Positions 24,422 through 36,800 of a stretch of DNA of 64,000 bases are shown here, piece after piece. The stretch comes from Irpex lacteus (Eukaryota > Basidiomycota > Agaricomycetes > Polyporales > Irpicaceae): the NCBI GenBank assembly GCA_001986395.2, contig MQVO02000007.1, positions 124,001 through 188,000 on the forward strand, in the 5' to 3' direction. The notes beneath the pieces were generated by a model. That model made no database searches. It saw only the letters and a program-made list of their open reading frames with translations, and had not been told where the DNA came from. Every line of letters starts with the position of its first letter. Position 1 is the stretch's first letter. The position numbers were made by a program, and so were the translations under genes.

Positions 24422-24822
24422 CCGTGAGTATATGCGTGTGGTCACATAGGTATATGGTTTTTTCATTCTTCTGTAACGCCGGACCAACGATGTCTTTATG
24501 ACCCCCAAGTATTCTTCATCCAGGATCAGTCTCGACTCTCAACACTTTCTTCCTGTAATATTGTCTCGATTCCTTCCTCGTTCCAGAGTTCTGTATGTAC
24601 GATGTGAATCCCCCTAATAGTGTATACTGGCTTGTGTCTTTGTTTGTTTGTCTTCTGTCTCGTCTAGTACTCGTCAGCATCCCATGTCAATTCCTTACCT
24701 CTCATATATGCAGAAGAAGCTTTGTCGCAATCATATTGATAGAATTATAACGTGTATTACAATATAACCCTGAACAGAGACTCGGAATGAGGAGTGATCA
24801 ACTGAACAGTGCACACATACGG
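24422..24822. other. convergent intergenic region
   Basis: 3' regions of the kinase and the DNA glycosylase gene. No further gene seen. Confidence 0.5.
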
Positions 24823-26631
24823 CTAGGCTTTGCGTTTCGTCTTTCTCTTAGTAGGACGCGCAGGTGCAGCTTTTTCTTCCTCTTCCTTGACCTTTTGCAC
24901 CGCAGCTTCGGTCTTTCGCCGAGTCGAACGGCGTGTGCCGGTGGCTTCGACAGGTTCAGCCTGGACAGAAAGCGGTGATTAAGACAAGAACCAGAAAAGT
25001 GGCGAACTTGAATAGACTGACCTTCCGTTTCGTGCTCTTCTTCGCCGCGGCCTTCTGCGCCTCACCCTCATCTTCACTTGCAAGAGACGTTAGGTCGCTA
25101 TCCCCATTTTCAGCTCCAGCGTCAGCATCATCGTCTTCTTCCTTCCAGTACTTTGACTTCGCCTGCACGGGCACGATCAGCCAACGTACCATCGGTGACC
25201 GAGGTGCCCTTACCTTTCCTTTGCGTTTATTGCTGTTGTCAGACGGTGCACCGCTTGGATGTTGGAGCTCTACGACAAACGCGGACGTTCGCCCGCCGAC
25301 TGTGAGGAACTTGATAGATGCAGGTTCACCTGAGGGCTAACGTCACACATATCAATGATATAGACCGTGTTTTCCTACACTGAAAGACTAACTTACCAGC
25401 AACAACGTGTGCTTCTGCTTCTTTCCCTTACCCTACATGTAGCAATACAATCGTCAATGTCAGTGCACACATGGAAACAAACCATGGATGTGCCACGAAC
25501 CCATCGGTGTTTGAAAAGCCAATCTTCAGGGAACTTAGTGTCGTCTGCATTAGCTTCTACGGCCACTTTACAAACGTGTTGAGTTTGGTGGTGAAGAGCG
25601 GCGAGTTCGTCTCCGCTGAGCGTGTTGCATCGACGTTCGGGGTGAATGCGAGAGTGATACAGGATCTCATCTAGAGAATACATACTCATTAGTGAGTTTT
25701 GATTGTATACAGTCAGCCAAGACGCCATGAATACCTGCGACCCAGTTACCGACGCCAGCACTGAACGACTGGTCGAGCAACAGAGCCTTGATAGGACAGC
25801 TGCGCTTCAGCACCAGAGCCTTGAACTCTTCAAGCTTTGGCATGCTCAGAATAGGGTCGAATCCGAGTGCTGAGATAGGTGGCTCATCTAGCGGCGAAGC
25901 ACATAGGCGGATACGTCCCAGTCTTCTTGCATCGAGGAAGGCAACCTGGGTGACGTCCCCCGTCGTTCGGTGTTTGATGTGCAGAATGAACTGGGCTCCG
26001 AGTCGGTGAATTGAGTACTCGTAAAAACCTGATATTGCCTGACTTTCATAAACCTCGGTGGCCAATCCGTAGAGGCCTTGCGCGGAGTTTCTTTATAGTA
26101 TGTTGCCAGTTGCCCCTTTACCTTCGGAGATGACGCAACTTCAGTACCCTCACTTCCTAGTACAGCATTGCCAATGCGACATGATGTACCTGCAGCATCC
26201 CAGTCATACCGAAGTGCATAACAGGCATCTTACCCTCTCCATTCAATTCCATGTAGAAGACTTTGCCTCGAAGAGTTGAAATTAACATGGGCCACATCAC
26301 TGTCACTCAGACGATACAACTCGGAACCTGAGGTTCTCAGCGTACGCACCATAACGCGCGACATTGTTCACGGTGCGTCCCTTGACAGTCTGAGCCTTCG
26401 AGAAGTGTAAGTGTCTGTTGTCTTACGAGCTATTTCGGCACTGACAAACTCGGTGTGCGTCGTCCCCGAGTAGACAATTGTGTCTTCAGTCGTCTCCACG
26501 TCAATAATTTCATTATGTTGTGCGATGTCTCTAAGGAGCTTCGCCGCACGTTCGACCTCTTTACTCAAAATCGTCATCGTATACATATTTATTGAGGTGA
26601 AAAATCATCTCTTACCTGGTAATTCTGGCAT
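24823..26631 (-). CDS. formamidopyrimidine-DNA glycosylase (Fpg/MutM family)
   Basis: Base-excision repair bifunctional glycosylase/AP lyase for oxidised purines. Eleven exons (26616-26631, 26446-26558, 26350-26395, 26190-26266, 26044-26121, 25735-25990, 25501-25670, 25397-25432, 25214-25336, 25022-25162, 24823-24960) give 397 residues. The N-terminus MPELPEVER carries the catalytic Pro2 and Glu3. The beta-turn Lys is in RYGKVFYMEL and HFGMTGMLQ follows. The helix-two-turn-helix segment reads LLLDQSFSAGVGNWVADEIL, then YHSRIHPERR. No C-terminal zinc-finger cysteines are seen, as in plant and fungal 'zincless' Fpg. A Lys/acidic tail with KKSTKRK and TKRKTKRKA suggests nuclear targeting. A decayed second copy of the 5' exons sits near 54 kb. 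Confidence 0.93.
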
Positions 26632-27296
26632 GACAGCCAAGTTGAGCTTACTTAAGTAAGTAGAGGACGTTCGACAGCCACTGGCAAGTACCGCGTATAC
26701 CAGTGGTGGCAGTTTCAAGTTATGTAGTACGTATTATCAACCCGCGCTGTCTTTCGGCGTATGCCGCAGCCTGAGTACGGCTACTACTAGTAGGGACGCT
26801 CGTCTGAATCGTTGGCACTGTCCACTGACTCCACTCGCGAATATTCCCTCGGTAATGGACAGTCTGGCTGGCGAGATTGGGTGACCGACCCTCGATAAGT
26901 TTCGGTGACTTACAGTGAGTGCCATTATACGCCATCCCTGATACCCCCGGTGTGTAGTGATACCTCGAGGCTCATGAGCTGGTATGAGGGCAAGAAGCTG
27001 AAACGTTTTCTCTCGATGCCTATTTTTCCTTGTCCGAGGCTTGTGCCCTGCAGCGTTCATGTCGCACGTTCATGTTTTCATCCCATTTACTCCAGAATCC
27101 AGTGTTTCAGATGGATGCCATGGGGGTAGGAGGAATAATACTAGTAGGATGGTATAGAATACTACATGAGCAGTCCCTAATAGCTTCGAGCCTAAATCCC
27201 AAACTTCAAGCTCAACCATTAGTGTCCGTGCCACTGTAAAGACATAAGTTTACCAATGAGAAACTCAGCCCCATTAAACCACTAAGCACGATGCTT
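26632..27296. other. intergenic boundary between housekeeping block and metabolic locus
   Basis: Promoter side of the glycosylase gene and 3' side of the first GMC gene. Short frames only (26737-27060 and similar); nothing recognisable. Confidence 0.45.
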
Positions 27297-30133
27297 CTAC
27301 AGTCCGCACTTGATTATTTCAAACGCCTATAACAAGGGTTAGTTTAGCTTCAAAGCCCGGAATTAATACAACCGTACTACCTTCTCGCTGATAGCATACA
27401 CCGTTTCCTGCAGGTTGGCACCGACAATCATGGGGATTACGCTCGCATCAACTACACGGAGGTTGCTTGTGCCATATACAATGAGGTTTGCGTCTACAAC
27501 GCCGCCGCTTGCTCGCGGGCCTAACGCAGCAGTACCAGATGGGTGCGAGGAGGTCTGCAAAGTTACAATGTCAGCTATGATTCTCTCATATACATCTAGG
27601 CTAGTAATATTCTTGCTTACTCCCGACGCCGCGCGAATATAGCTGTGAGTAAAAAAGTATCGTTGAGTATATCTAGTGTAAAGTTCCAGGATAGCCACGA
27701 CAAAACTCACGCAATCAATTCCTCGTCTGTAGTCAACTGGGGAGGGGGCGTGACTTGGGTCTCGATGAGGTTAGCGAGGGGTGGGGTTGTGCCAAGCTTA
27801 ATGAGGAACCTGACGGCTGTCAAAAGAGTCCGAACATCTGTGGTCGTTTTAGCTAGAGAATGCAAAAACAGAGGGGGTATAATGCGGTCTCACCGAAGTC
27901 GTTGTCTAGATAATTCTGGTTGATTACAGGGGCAGCGAGAGGATTAGTAGTATTTATATGCTTTCTGTACGTGTGAGTTGTGCTAGGATTCAAGAGATAC
28001 TGGCCAACTTACTACTGTCCCACGAGCCCATGGGTGCTATGTGATGAGGAACGTCAGAATAAAGACCAGACACAGGCAAGTCGAGTGCATACCAAAGTAC
28101 CGCCAAATGCAGTGAAATAGGTGAGATTTGCGCTTAGCGGAGGCAGCTGTCCAGCGTTGTGCAGAATAGTCTGAACGTGGGGAACCACACGCGATTGGAT
28201 CCACTGTCGCTGAATTTGATGCTGGAGTGGTTGCAATGTACCCCGTCGTACCGGCACGGCGTCGAAGGTCTGAAGGATACTTTGGACATCTGATGAATTG
28301 AGATAGAAATTAAATGGAAGGAAGCTCATTCCAGAATCGAACGCCGCAAGGAATCCTGAGCCATTCTTGTTGCTGGTAAGGAGTTGTGTGAGAAACTAAC
28401 GTGTTGTTATGATCATGCATACATACTAGAGAGCGTTTTGCTGCGAGCTGAAAGTATTATTGTTGTGAAGGGAATCTGGGGGTATATCAGAAGGTAGACT
28501 TCTGGAGCCATACAACTGACACACCAAGGGTAATGACTCCCGGCTTGACTTGATACTCGACCCCAGCAAATAGATGATCCTGTCGTGAGAAGGACTTTCA
28601 ACCCGTTAACCATATGTATTGCATCGGATGTTCTCACCTGAAGGTTTTCGCCGACACCAGGAAGATCCACAAGTGGTGTGATATTGAGAGATCTGAGCAG
28701 AGTTGAGTTTCCAATACCTACTTCAATATAAGTGTGTGTTACGGAGACGAAGACGCGGTATTTACCTGAGAGTTCCAGAAGCTGAGGACTCTGAATTGCG
28801 CCCGCAGACAAGATGACTTCTTTCGAGGCATGACTTGTGAATGATGTGCCGTTGGCTACATATTGAACACCTATGGCGGTACGAATGCCTTTAGATGATT
28901 TCAATACTACCTTTGTAGCCTACGAGTGTAGCCAGTCAGTTGACAACATGGGAATAGGTCATAAGGAACTTGCCTGTGCACCGGTCAGCACCTTGAAGTT
29001 GGATCGTGAGACCGATCTGCAGTAGTACTGCGTAGCGTACGAGCGAACCCCGCGCGAGACGTCTACTGCGCGACGAGAGTTCACAACCCCAGCAGTGGTA
29101 CCGTTATCCTGAAAATAGTCAAGCGTGTGCAGCATACATCAAATGGTTTGTTCATACAGGATTTGGGTTCGTTCGGATTCCGAGGGCGTTGAAAGCTTCG
29201 ACCGAGGGGAATATAGGATCACTATATACCTCATTGAAGGATGACTATATAATATTGTCGGTAAGAAACCGAAGCAGCCCAAGGAGATTTGAAAAACATA
29301 TATTGCACACCTTAATAGGCCCACTGAGACCCGGATTGAAATCAGCAGTCCTGTCTGTGCTCGAGATACCTGGAAATGGGTTGACTTGGCCCGGTCGAGC
29401 TGTAGTGGCTTTCTCGAAGTACGGAAGAAGACCCTTGAACGTCCAGTCTTGACCGCTGGCAAAGTGTTTCCAGGCATCATACTCAGGACTGGCAGCTCTG
29501 TTCCACGCTAAAAAGTTCAGTCCGCTAGAGCCACCCAACATCTTTCCTCTGAGCACATGTTCACGTTAGTTATGCTGTGTCACGGTAGAGAATTCATAGG
29601 AGCATCACCTCGGGACAGCCATCTGACGGCCAGCGATACCGTTCTGAGGAACCGAAAGGAAGTTCCAGTCAAATTTGGGGTCACCAGCGGCAATACCGAC
29701 ATTTGCTTCACGGAAACGAGACGTCAACAAGTTTTGGTGTGAATTACTTCAGAATGCACTGACCTGGCGTATCAATGAGTGGCTCTATGGGATGATAGAC
29801 TCCGGCCTCGATTACTCCGATCTGTAGCGAGGGATTATCCGCCAATCTATAGCGTCTTGTGAATGAGCATGCGTAGCCTCATAACACGAACCACATGCGT
29901 ACCTCGAAGCTAGTACAAGGCCTGCTGTCCCTCCACCTATATGCGAAACGTAAACGATAGTAACATTCGCAAATATAACATGCTGAAAACTGCGTACCGA
30001 CAATTAAGTAGTCAAACTTAGTATCAGCAAACTTGGTTGGTGTGATGGAAGGTGTGGCGCAATGTCGAGGAGTCTGCGCTGCGGCCAGGGAAGCAAAACA
30101 AACGAGAAGGGCAGCTCCAGATATCCTGCCCAT
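27297..30133 (-). CDS. secreted GMC (glucose-methanol-choline) oxidoreductase 1
   Basis: FAD-dependent oxidoreductase; family members oxidise alcohols or sugars, often extracellularly with H2O2 release. Start 30133 gives a signal peptide ([13 protein letters not shown]). The dinucleotide-binding motif is [17 protein letters not shown], split by a phase-1 intron. GMC signature 1 is in [19 protein letters not shown] and signature 2 in [13 protein letters not shown]. The catalytic C-terminal region has [12 protein letters not shown] and [16 protein letters not shown] (exon 27381-27554); the last exon (27297-27326) encodes AFEIIKCGL. At least ten exons; not all internal junctions were traced. Best described as aryl-alcohol oxidase/GMC type, substrate unknown. 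The next gene leftward-reading is the MFS exporter, as in a co-regulated metabolic cluster. Confidence 0.88.
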
Positions 30134-30732
30134 AGCGGAATGAGCGTAGGTTAACTTCAAACTTGAAGGCTGAGGAGTAGAAGGCAAGATGGCTTAGCTT
30201 AAGAAGCTGCGGGCGCAAGTTATAGGTTAAGAAGAGCCCGAGCATCCCATAGTGGCACATGGGTCTAGTAACGCGATTACGATCAGACGTCAATATCTGT
30301 TTCACAGGCCTTATGGACCCGGATATCCTGGCAGTCATTGGCACACTACAGCGATGACAATATGTGCTCAATATGCACGTATTGACATCGCGAGTAGATT
30401 GTAGCATCTGCGTGCATGTTCCTACCAGCGTGGAATAGATGATGAGCGTCGTATGTTTGTATGAAAGATGGGATCAATCGCAGTCACCTTTGAACACCTC
30501 CCATCATACGCCTAGGCACAATTTCAGGTAACTAGAACATCTTGTACTTACTGTGACCGACGTGGTTGTGGTTCTGTACCAACAACAACGACCATTTTAA
30601 GCGCCGTGAATCGTGATTGATGTCAGTATGTCACCTACACAGTAGTTCGACCGTTCATGATCAAGGTACGCGAAGGAATACTGACCACTGCCACAACAAG
30701 TGCCAAGTGACTAAGTCAAGCCAGTCCAGTAC
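30134..30732. other. intergenic, promoter of GMC 1 and 3' region of MFS 1
   Basis: Short frames such as 30024-30407 are antisense or out-of-frame. No gene recognised. Confidence 0.45.
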
Positions 30733-32951
30733 CTAGACAGGTGGAACAGTCCGAACCTCCTCACTCGCCGTTTCGCCCTTGTCCTTCTCCTCCATATCTG
30801 AATTCTCACCTCCCTCAGGCTTGTCCATGGCCCACTTCTCATCCGTCACAGTGTGCAACTGAATCGCACGCATCCCAACTAAAGACACGACACCAATCCC
30901 TGCGATTCCAATCAAAGTCTGCCACAGGACTTTCAAGCTTTCCGCAAAAGCGTTACGTGCCTCAGTCTTGAGAGGCTCAGCGAGTGTCTTGATTTCTGGA
31001 ATGATCGAGTAAGCAACGGCGATGCCTTGAGGGAATTGAGAGAGGAAGGCAGCGAGGGACGGGGAGGATGCGAGACGCTTTGTGAGCTCGTTCTGCAGGA
31101 CCGTGGAGCCTATCGTAAGACCCCAAATCTGCGAACAGAGGAAGGGAGGTGAGCGCCAGGTTGAATAAAATGAGTAGAGTAGTACCTGGGCAAAGGATCT
31201 ACAGAAGATAAGTAAAGCTAACGAGGGCGCATTCATAGTTACCGGCAATGGTGCCTGGATTGGGAACACTGTTGTAGAGTATATCGCTCTATATGCAACC
31301 GTCAACACTGATAAGTGATGCCACAATGGAGCGCACTCACCCCAAACCCAAGCCCAAGAACACCAAAAACCCAACCACTTTGGCAACAGTCGTATCCGCA
31401 TCAATGAGAGTCAGGAGCCCGAGGCCGATTACCGATAGCACCCAGCCAAAGTATATCTGGGGACGGTAACCGCCAGTACGACGGACGAGGATACTTGAAA
31501 TGGCAGCTGAAGGTGCAATGGATGCGCTTCCGAGGGTGATGACACCAGACCGGATGGGCGATGCGTCTTTACATGCTTGAAGGAAGACGGGTATGAAGTC
31601 TGTCAGGAATGTCGGTCAAATTCACGCCAAACATAGAATAAAGGAGTCCGGTGCTTACAGACGACAGCTAAAGTGACTAAACCGACGATGAACGTCTGAA
31701 CGTAGCTGTATCCCTACCGGTCAGAACGAGTGATTTCAGAAATCCGAGTTCGTAAGGACTTACCCGCTCACAGTTGTTCTATTTGAAACAACTGCCCAAG
31801 GTATCTATTATCCCGTAGCGGTCAGCATTTATGGTCCAGATGACAAAGTATTCTACGAACCAGTGGACTGGAAGCAAACTTGGTCTCGTATACGATCGAA
31901 ACAAGTAGCCCGACAACACCTATGATCAAAGGGGCAAGAACGTGTCCTGAACTCCACGGAAATGTAACACCGCCCCAAGTAAGTGCAATCGCGCACGACG
32001 TTGTGCTTCCTACGATGAGTGCGCTACCTCTGCGTAGACTATGTAAGCAGAACGACATGTTGATAAGAAACGTGGATACCGGTACTCACATCCAGTCAAC
32101 CTTGCGTAATTTCTCAGCCAATGTTCCTGGTGGTGTAGGGAGTCTCATGAACACGAGCGCGACCACACCCGCGAACCCTGTGATTGGAAGATTCATGTCT
32201 GTTATGAGTGTAGTGCAGCAATTAGCATCTCAAAGCGCTAGCTACTTTGCGAGGAAATGATAGTAAAAGACACTCACAGAATAGCCAGCGCCAGTTGCCT
32301 TTGTTAGCAAGAGCACCACCGACAATGGGACCAAGGAAGTTAGCGATACTCCAGACTCTAGAGAACCAAAGCACGGGCCAATAAACAGTTAGACATAGAG
32401 CGCATATGCAAGCGAGAAACAACATACAGTCCAAAGAAGCTGGCGTAAAGCCCTCTATCCTGCAACGATACCAGGTCTGCCAGGATAATCATAGTAACTG
32501 ACTGGATCCCGCCACTCCCGAGGCCCTGGATTGTTCGTCCCGCGATCATGGCAGACATATTCTTCGCGGCGCCGCAGACGGCGCTGCCAATGAAGAAGAA
32601 TGTCATGCAGGAAAACAGCGCAAATCTACGACCAAAGATCTCTGCGACACCACCACTGAGAGGGATGAATGCGGAGGCTGCGATAGCATATGCAGAGCCA
32701 ACCCAGATGAACTGGTCAGCATGAAGGGCATTGGCGATGGTGGGAAGGGCGGTAGAGACGGCAGTAAGTTCCAAGGCAGAGACGAAGAGAGAGATGAGCA
32801 TAGATATGAAAACCAGCCAGAATCTGAGGCCCTTGGCTCGGAGATGCTTCTCTTTCGTCTCTTCCTGTAGCGAGCATTCCTCTTGTTTGACTGCGATGTT
32901 GTCGAGCTTGGATGGGGGCGCGCTGGTGATATTCAGGTCAGTTGTCGCCAT
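30733..32951 (-). CDS. MFS transporter, DHA2-like 14-TM drug:H+ antiporter
   Basis: Plasma-membrane exporter of the drug:H+ antiporter-2 type, often found in fungal secondary-metabolite clusters. Start 32951 gives a ~45-residue hydrophilic N-terminus before TM1 (FWLVFISMLISLFVSALE). Family motifs: TAVSTALPTIANAL after TM1, GGVAEIFGRRFAL (motif A), RTIQGLGSGGIQSVTM (motif B), NFLGPIVGGAL with GNWRWLF. Later segments are LIVGSTTSCAIALTWGG, FIPVFLQACKD and GWVLSVIGLGLLTLID. The C-terminus is a ~45-residue acidic tail ending RTVPPV. About nine exons; internal junctions look in frame but were not all mapped to the base. Substrate unknown; export of the locus product is an inference. Confidence 0.85.
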
Positions 32952-33527
32952 AACGGGTGAAGTGGGGTGCTCGGGAGTGGCAGTGGCAGGCTAAACATGC
33001 ATGAGTGCTACTATACCTTTACCGGGAGGGCAGTAGCATGACTGTTCGTTCGGAAGACCGTGACCCAAACGTCAGATGGATGGAATCTCGAGAAGCACTA
33101 GGCATCGTGGGTGAGAGAAGACAGCGAGATGGCAATGAAGCATCCTGCACTATTCAACGTTCCAACACAATTTATTTCCATCTTGAGCACATACCGTGAT
33201 CATGATCAGAGCCTGTGAGATACCCGCGGCCTCGTTTTCCAAGTCAATCTTCTTCTTACAGTCAAGTTACAGACCTTCCTATAGGCGCTCGGTGTTCTTG
33301 TCGGACTTGATTGTGCGTTGGACTCGGAGGCTGACAAAGCAGAATTGCGCTGCTCACTTTCCTTTCCTTCCTCCAAGTAAGTATTCATATCATATAGCTA
33401 CAGTAATGCATCTTCTATACAGCATATGCGTATATTATACGCCGCCCGGGTGATACAATTCGTGAACTCGAATGCCTTCGTGGCCGTCTACAATGAAATA
33501 CCCCCACCTCCCGCCGTAACGGCAGCA
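32952..33527. other. intergenic, promoter of MFS 1
   Basis: No gene recognised. The 3' end of the UbiA gene and the upstream region of the exporter. Confidence 0.45.
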
Positions 33528-34779
33528 TCATATGCAAAGCGACATCGCCTGGGAGGCACATAACCAAACCTGTTATTTACACGCAACCGTTGCATGCATT
33601 AGACAAAATCGAAGGAAGATGTCGCTCTTACTCACATTGTACGCATCATAACTCTTCCTGTCGTTCCCAATCCTTGCATGCAACACGAACACGCAGCCGA
33701 CGCAAGCACCCATAGCCACATAACAAATCTTCAGTGCCCAATGCACCGTCGACGCCCATCGCGCGAGGACTACACTCCACCCGAGGATAGCGATGAGTAT
33801 AGACCATCTGCTCCCTCTAGGGAATATAATTGGCAGTGTCGTCCGCCCCTTGAGGTTATCGCCTTCCACATCCCGGAAGTCTTGCGCATGAATCGTCGTT
33901 CCAATGATCATTGATATAACCATTTCCGCTGTCAGGAGTCCTGTGCCACCATTAATAGCAATGGACCGCCCTGTGTCAAGACCCAAAGAGTTGTGAATGA
34001 GCAATATTAATCATGTCGGGTATTAATCATAAGAAAGGGGGGGACATGCTGGAACAGCTCCTTGAGCTGGTCCCACTCGCAAAGAACGTACTTCCAATAC
34101 AACGTTCAAAGCGCACCAGAATACACATAATTGAGATCAAAGTTACATACCTGAGAATGCAATTACCGAAGCGCCCCTGTTGAATGCCCAATATCCCATC
34201 GCGCATAACAAGTTTCGGTTGAGCCACTGTTCACCGAATTCCAAATCATTGTGCACATATGTTGCCACCGACAGTGCACACGAAGTACCCATGGTCCCGT
34301 GGATGAGTGACAGCAACAGACATAACGGTAGAAGCGTCCACCGCAAGTGCCGCGCTGCAATCCAGGAAATGACGTTCGAGGGCAATGGTCTCCAAGGTTT
34401 GTTTGTTGCGTCTTCTGAGACGCTATTCAGTTGGTTGGCAACGCAGAACTGGAGAAGATGAAGCCAAGTCCAGCAGATCGAATGTAAGACATGTGCAGCG
34501 GATGTGTGAGGATACGATGATGCGATAGCAAATACTGTCTGGACGGCACAAATAAGACCATGAGCAATAAAGACTACGCAAAAGGATGGTCCATATACAT
34601 ACAGTTGGTATAAGTACGGTCTTGATGTCCGACTTGGTGAAGAGAAATAGGGCGCGGATGTACTGCACGATCGCAGGCGACGCAGACGCAAGCAAGCTCG
34701 TGGTCTGCGCCCTTGCGAGAAAAGTTGACACAGCAATCCCTGGTGCGGAGACTGCAAGTTTCCGGTACGAATGCAACAT
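33528..34779 (-). CDS. UbiA-superfamily integral membrane prenyltransferase or terpene cyclase
   Basis: Four exons (34603-34779, 34151-34538, 33636-33970, 33528-33569), all in phase, give 313 residues, the normal size for UbiA proteins. The two metal/diphosphate-binding motifs are present: first NQLNSVSEDATNKPWRPLP (variant of NDxxD), second AQDFRDVEGDNLKGRTTLP. Several hydrophobic helices surround them (LLPLCLLLSLI, SILIAILGWSVVLA). In fungi this family includes aromatic and other prenyltransferases and UbiA-type sesquiterpene cyclases such as the fumagillin enzyme Fma-TC. The sequence alone does not decide between transferase and cyclase. The intron 33971-34150 is longer than usual, so a small extra exon is possible. 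Neighbours (MFS, P450, GMC) point to a terpenoid pathway. Confidence 0.82.
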
Positions 34780-35338
34780 AACTATACACAAATAACGGTA
34801 TAGTGTAGTGATAAGTGTGAAGGGACGTACTTCTGACTGGGCCAGTGTTCCACTCATAATCAAGGGTCAAGGTGTCACCTATTTGTGCATTCTCTTTCTT
34901 CAGCAGCACACGCAATCATAGACAAGCGATACCACAAAGAAAACATGCCTGGATCAAGAACACGTATGTGGCGATAGTGTATACCTTTGAGACGTAGCTC
35001 TCACGCGCCGCCTATGGTGAGTTTGAATTGAGAGTGGACAGGTAAGATGCACTGTGCGGGCGCGATAAGAAGACTCGGTACCTCTGAGTACTTTCCGAGC
35101 CAAGTAGAGACGGTAACTGCCAGTGATGACATTCTTAGGCATTTATGATTCGCACAGGTGTTACGGGCACGTACTGAACGGATTGCCGGGTAGGAACGAG
35201 ACGAGATATCTCGGCACTACCGCAGTTGCTACCAAGAGCGAGCCGTGGTGCGAGGCCTTATGCATCATGACAGCCTTAACTTACAGACTGGTCTGTTGCA
35301 CCAGGACGGCTATATTCTCGTAGGGGAACAGTAGGAAT
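34780..35338. other. UbiA promoter and diverged outer flank of the foldback structure
   Basis: An extra upstream exon with ATG near 34857 is conceivable but not needed. From about 35261 the sequence matches, inverted and with many differences, the flank at 37820-37896. Confidence 0.45.
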
Positions 35339-36357
35339 AGCTGGGTTTGAATGTGAGCACCATATAGGGTAGTACCATCAGACAGCAACCAAAAGGGGTA
35401 GGTGGGATGGGCTCCTATTTTATTAAAAGCCTGAAAAGTGGCCACATCAATAAAATAATGGTCTCTGACCCATCAAATGGCTAATAGACACATGCTTTCG
35501 CTTCAGATTGCCTAAAAGGGTAATGGAGTGGTCTCACCGCCTTCCTGTGCGCTTGGGCGCTTATTTTGTCGTTTTACTCCTTTGGGATGGTGTCACATGA
35601 CACAAACATATGCAGGTGTCAAAAATGAAAATATGTTTTCTGGACCGGATTTTCTCCAGGATTCCGAATCTAATCTCAGAACTTCGATAGCTGCACTGGT
35701 TCAGGAGTTATTTGAGGAACATTGAATATATTTCGCATTTTTGGATTTTCCCAGGCTTTGATCAGCTTGGTATAGGGGTAATAGTGGGGGTATGGCTTAG
35801 TAACTTTGGTATCATGATTCTAGTATATATTACCTGTGTCTATCAACTTTCTGGGTCACCAGAACATCATGAGGCCTGGGAAAACATATGGATTAGACAT
35901 ATAATGTTTTGCTTCCCTATTCATGATATGGGGTATTATGGGGGGTTTATGGTCTCAGATAGCTTCATTTATACGACTATGATATGTCTGTAAGGGGGTT
36001 TTATGATTGCATCAATGTGCACTACTGTGTGAGGGATGTTCTCCTCCTCCCCTTGGTACCAAAAAATGCGCTCTATATAGGACTCTATACTGATCCCCTT
36101 GCATATCTATTGCTTGTAACATCTATTCCATGGTATAAGCATATATTCTGGACACTTTTAGGGCTCATAAATACGTCCTGAACCTTCTCAGGATGCCTCC
36201 AAGCGAAATTCATCGAAAAATACATTTATATTCACTTTGCCCTCTCCTATGAGCCTCCTAACGTGTTTTTCCTCAGGCACAGCGCGTCATAACGTGTCAT
36301 TGTACTGTATACACCCCAGTGAATATTTGTGGGCCACCCCCCTCACTCCCTACCCTT
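35339..36357 (+). repeat. left arm of the 1019-bp inverted repeat
   Basis: Begins AGCTGGGTTTGAATG and ends CTCCCTACCCTT. Identical in reverse complement to 36801-37819 wherever compared. Short open frames at 35528-35725, 35712-35993 and 35984-36181 recur in the other arm but look non-coding. Confidence 0.93.
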
Positions 36358-36800
36358 TCATTGGCCCATCAATGCTGAAAAATGCGTTCTATGCAGGTTT
36401 TGGAACATATATTTGACATTTGACATCTTCTGAAACATAGTGAGAACTAGTAAATAATGATAGGATACTCTACTAATGTTCTACAAGATATCCCAGGCAA
36501 TACTTCAGCTCATAAGCTGTAGCTTGAGACACTATAATATGGAAACAGACTAAGAAGCATAGATCAAGGTAAGAGCATGTACATTGCAATGACTTCACTT
36601 CTTACATGTGCTGTATTCCTTCTATATCATACCTGCCTGCAATGCTACTGGGGAGATATTTGCGGGAAAATATTAGCACAGTGTATAGGTATACTTTGTA
36701 ACTTTTTGCGATATTTATAGGCTATAGAACAAGCAGTGCATGTCAAATGTATGTCAGATTTGGGTGTTTTGCGCATTTTTCAGCACTGCTGAGTTAATAG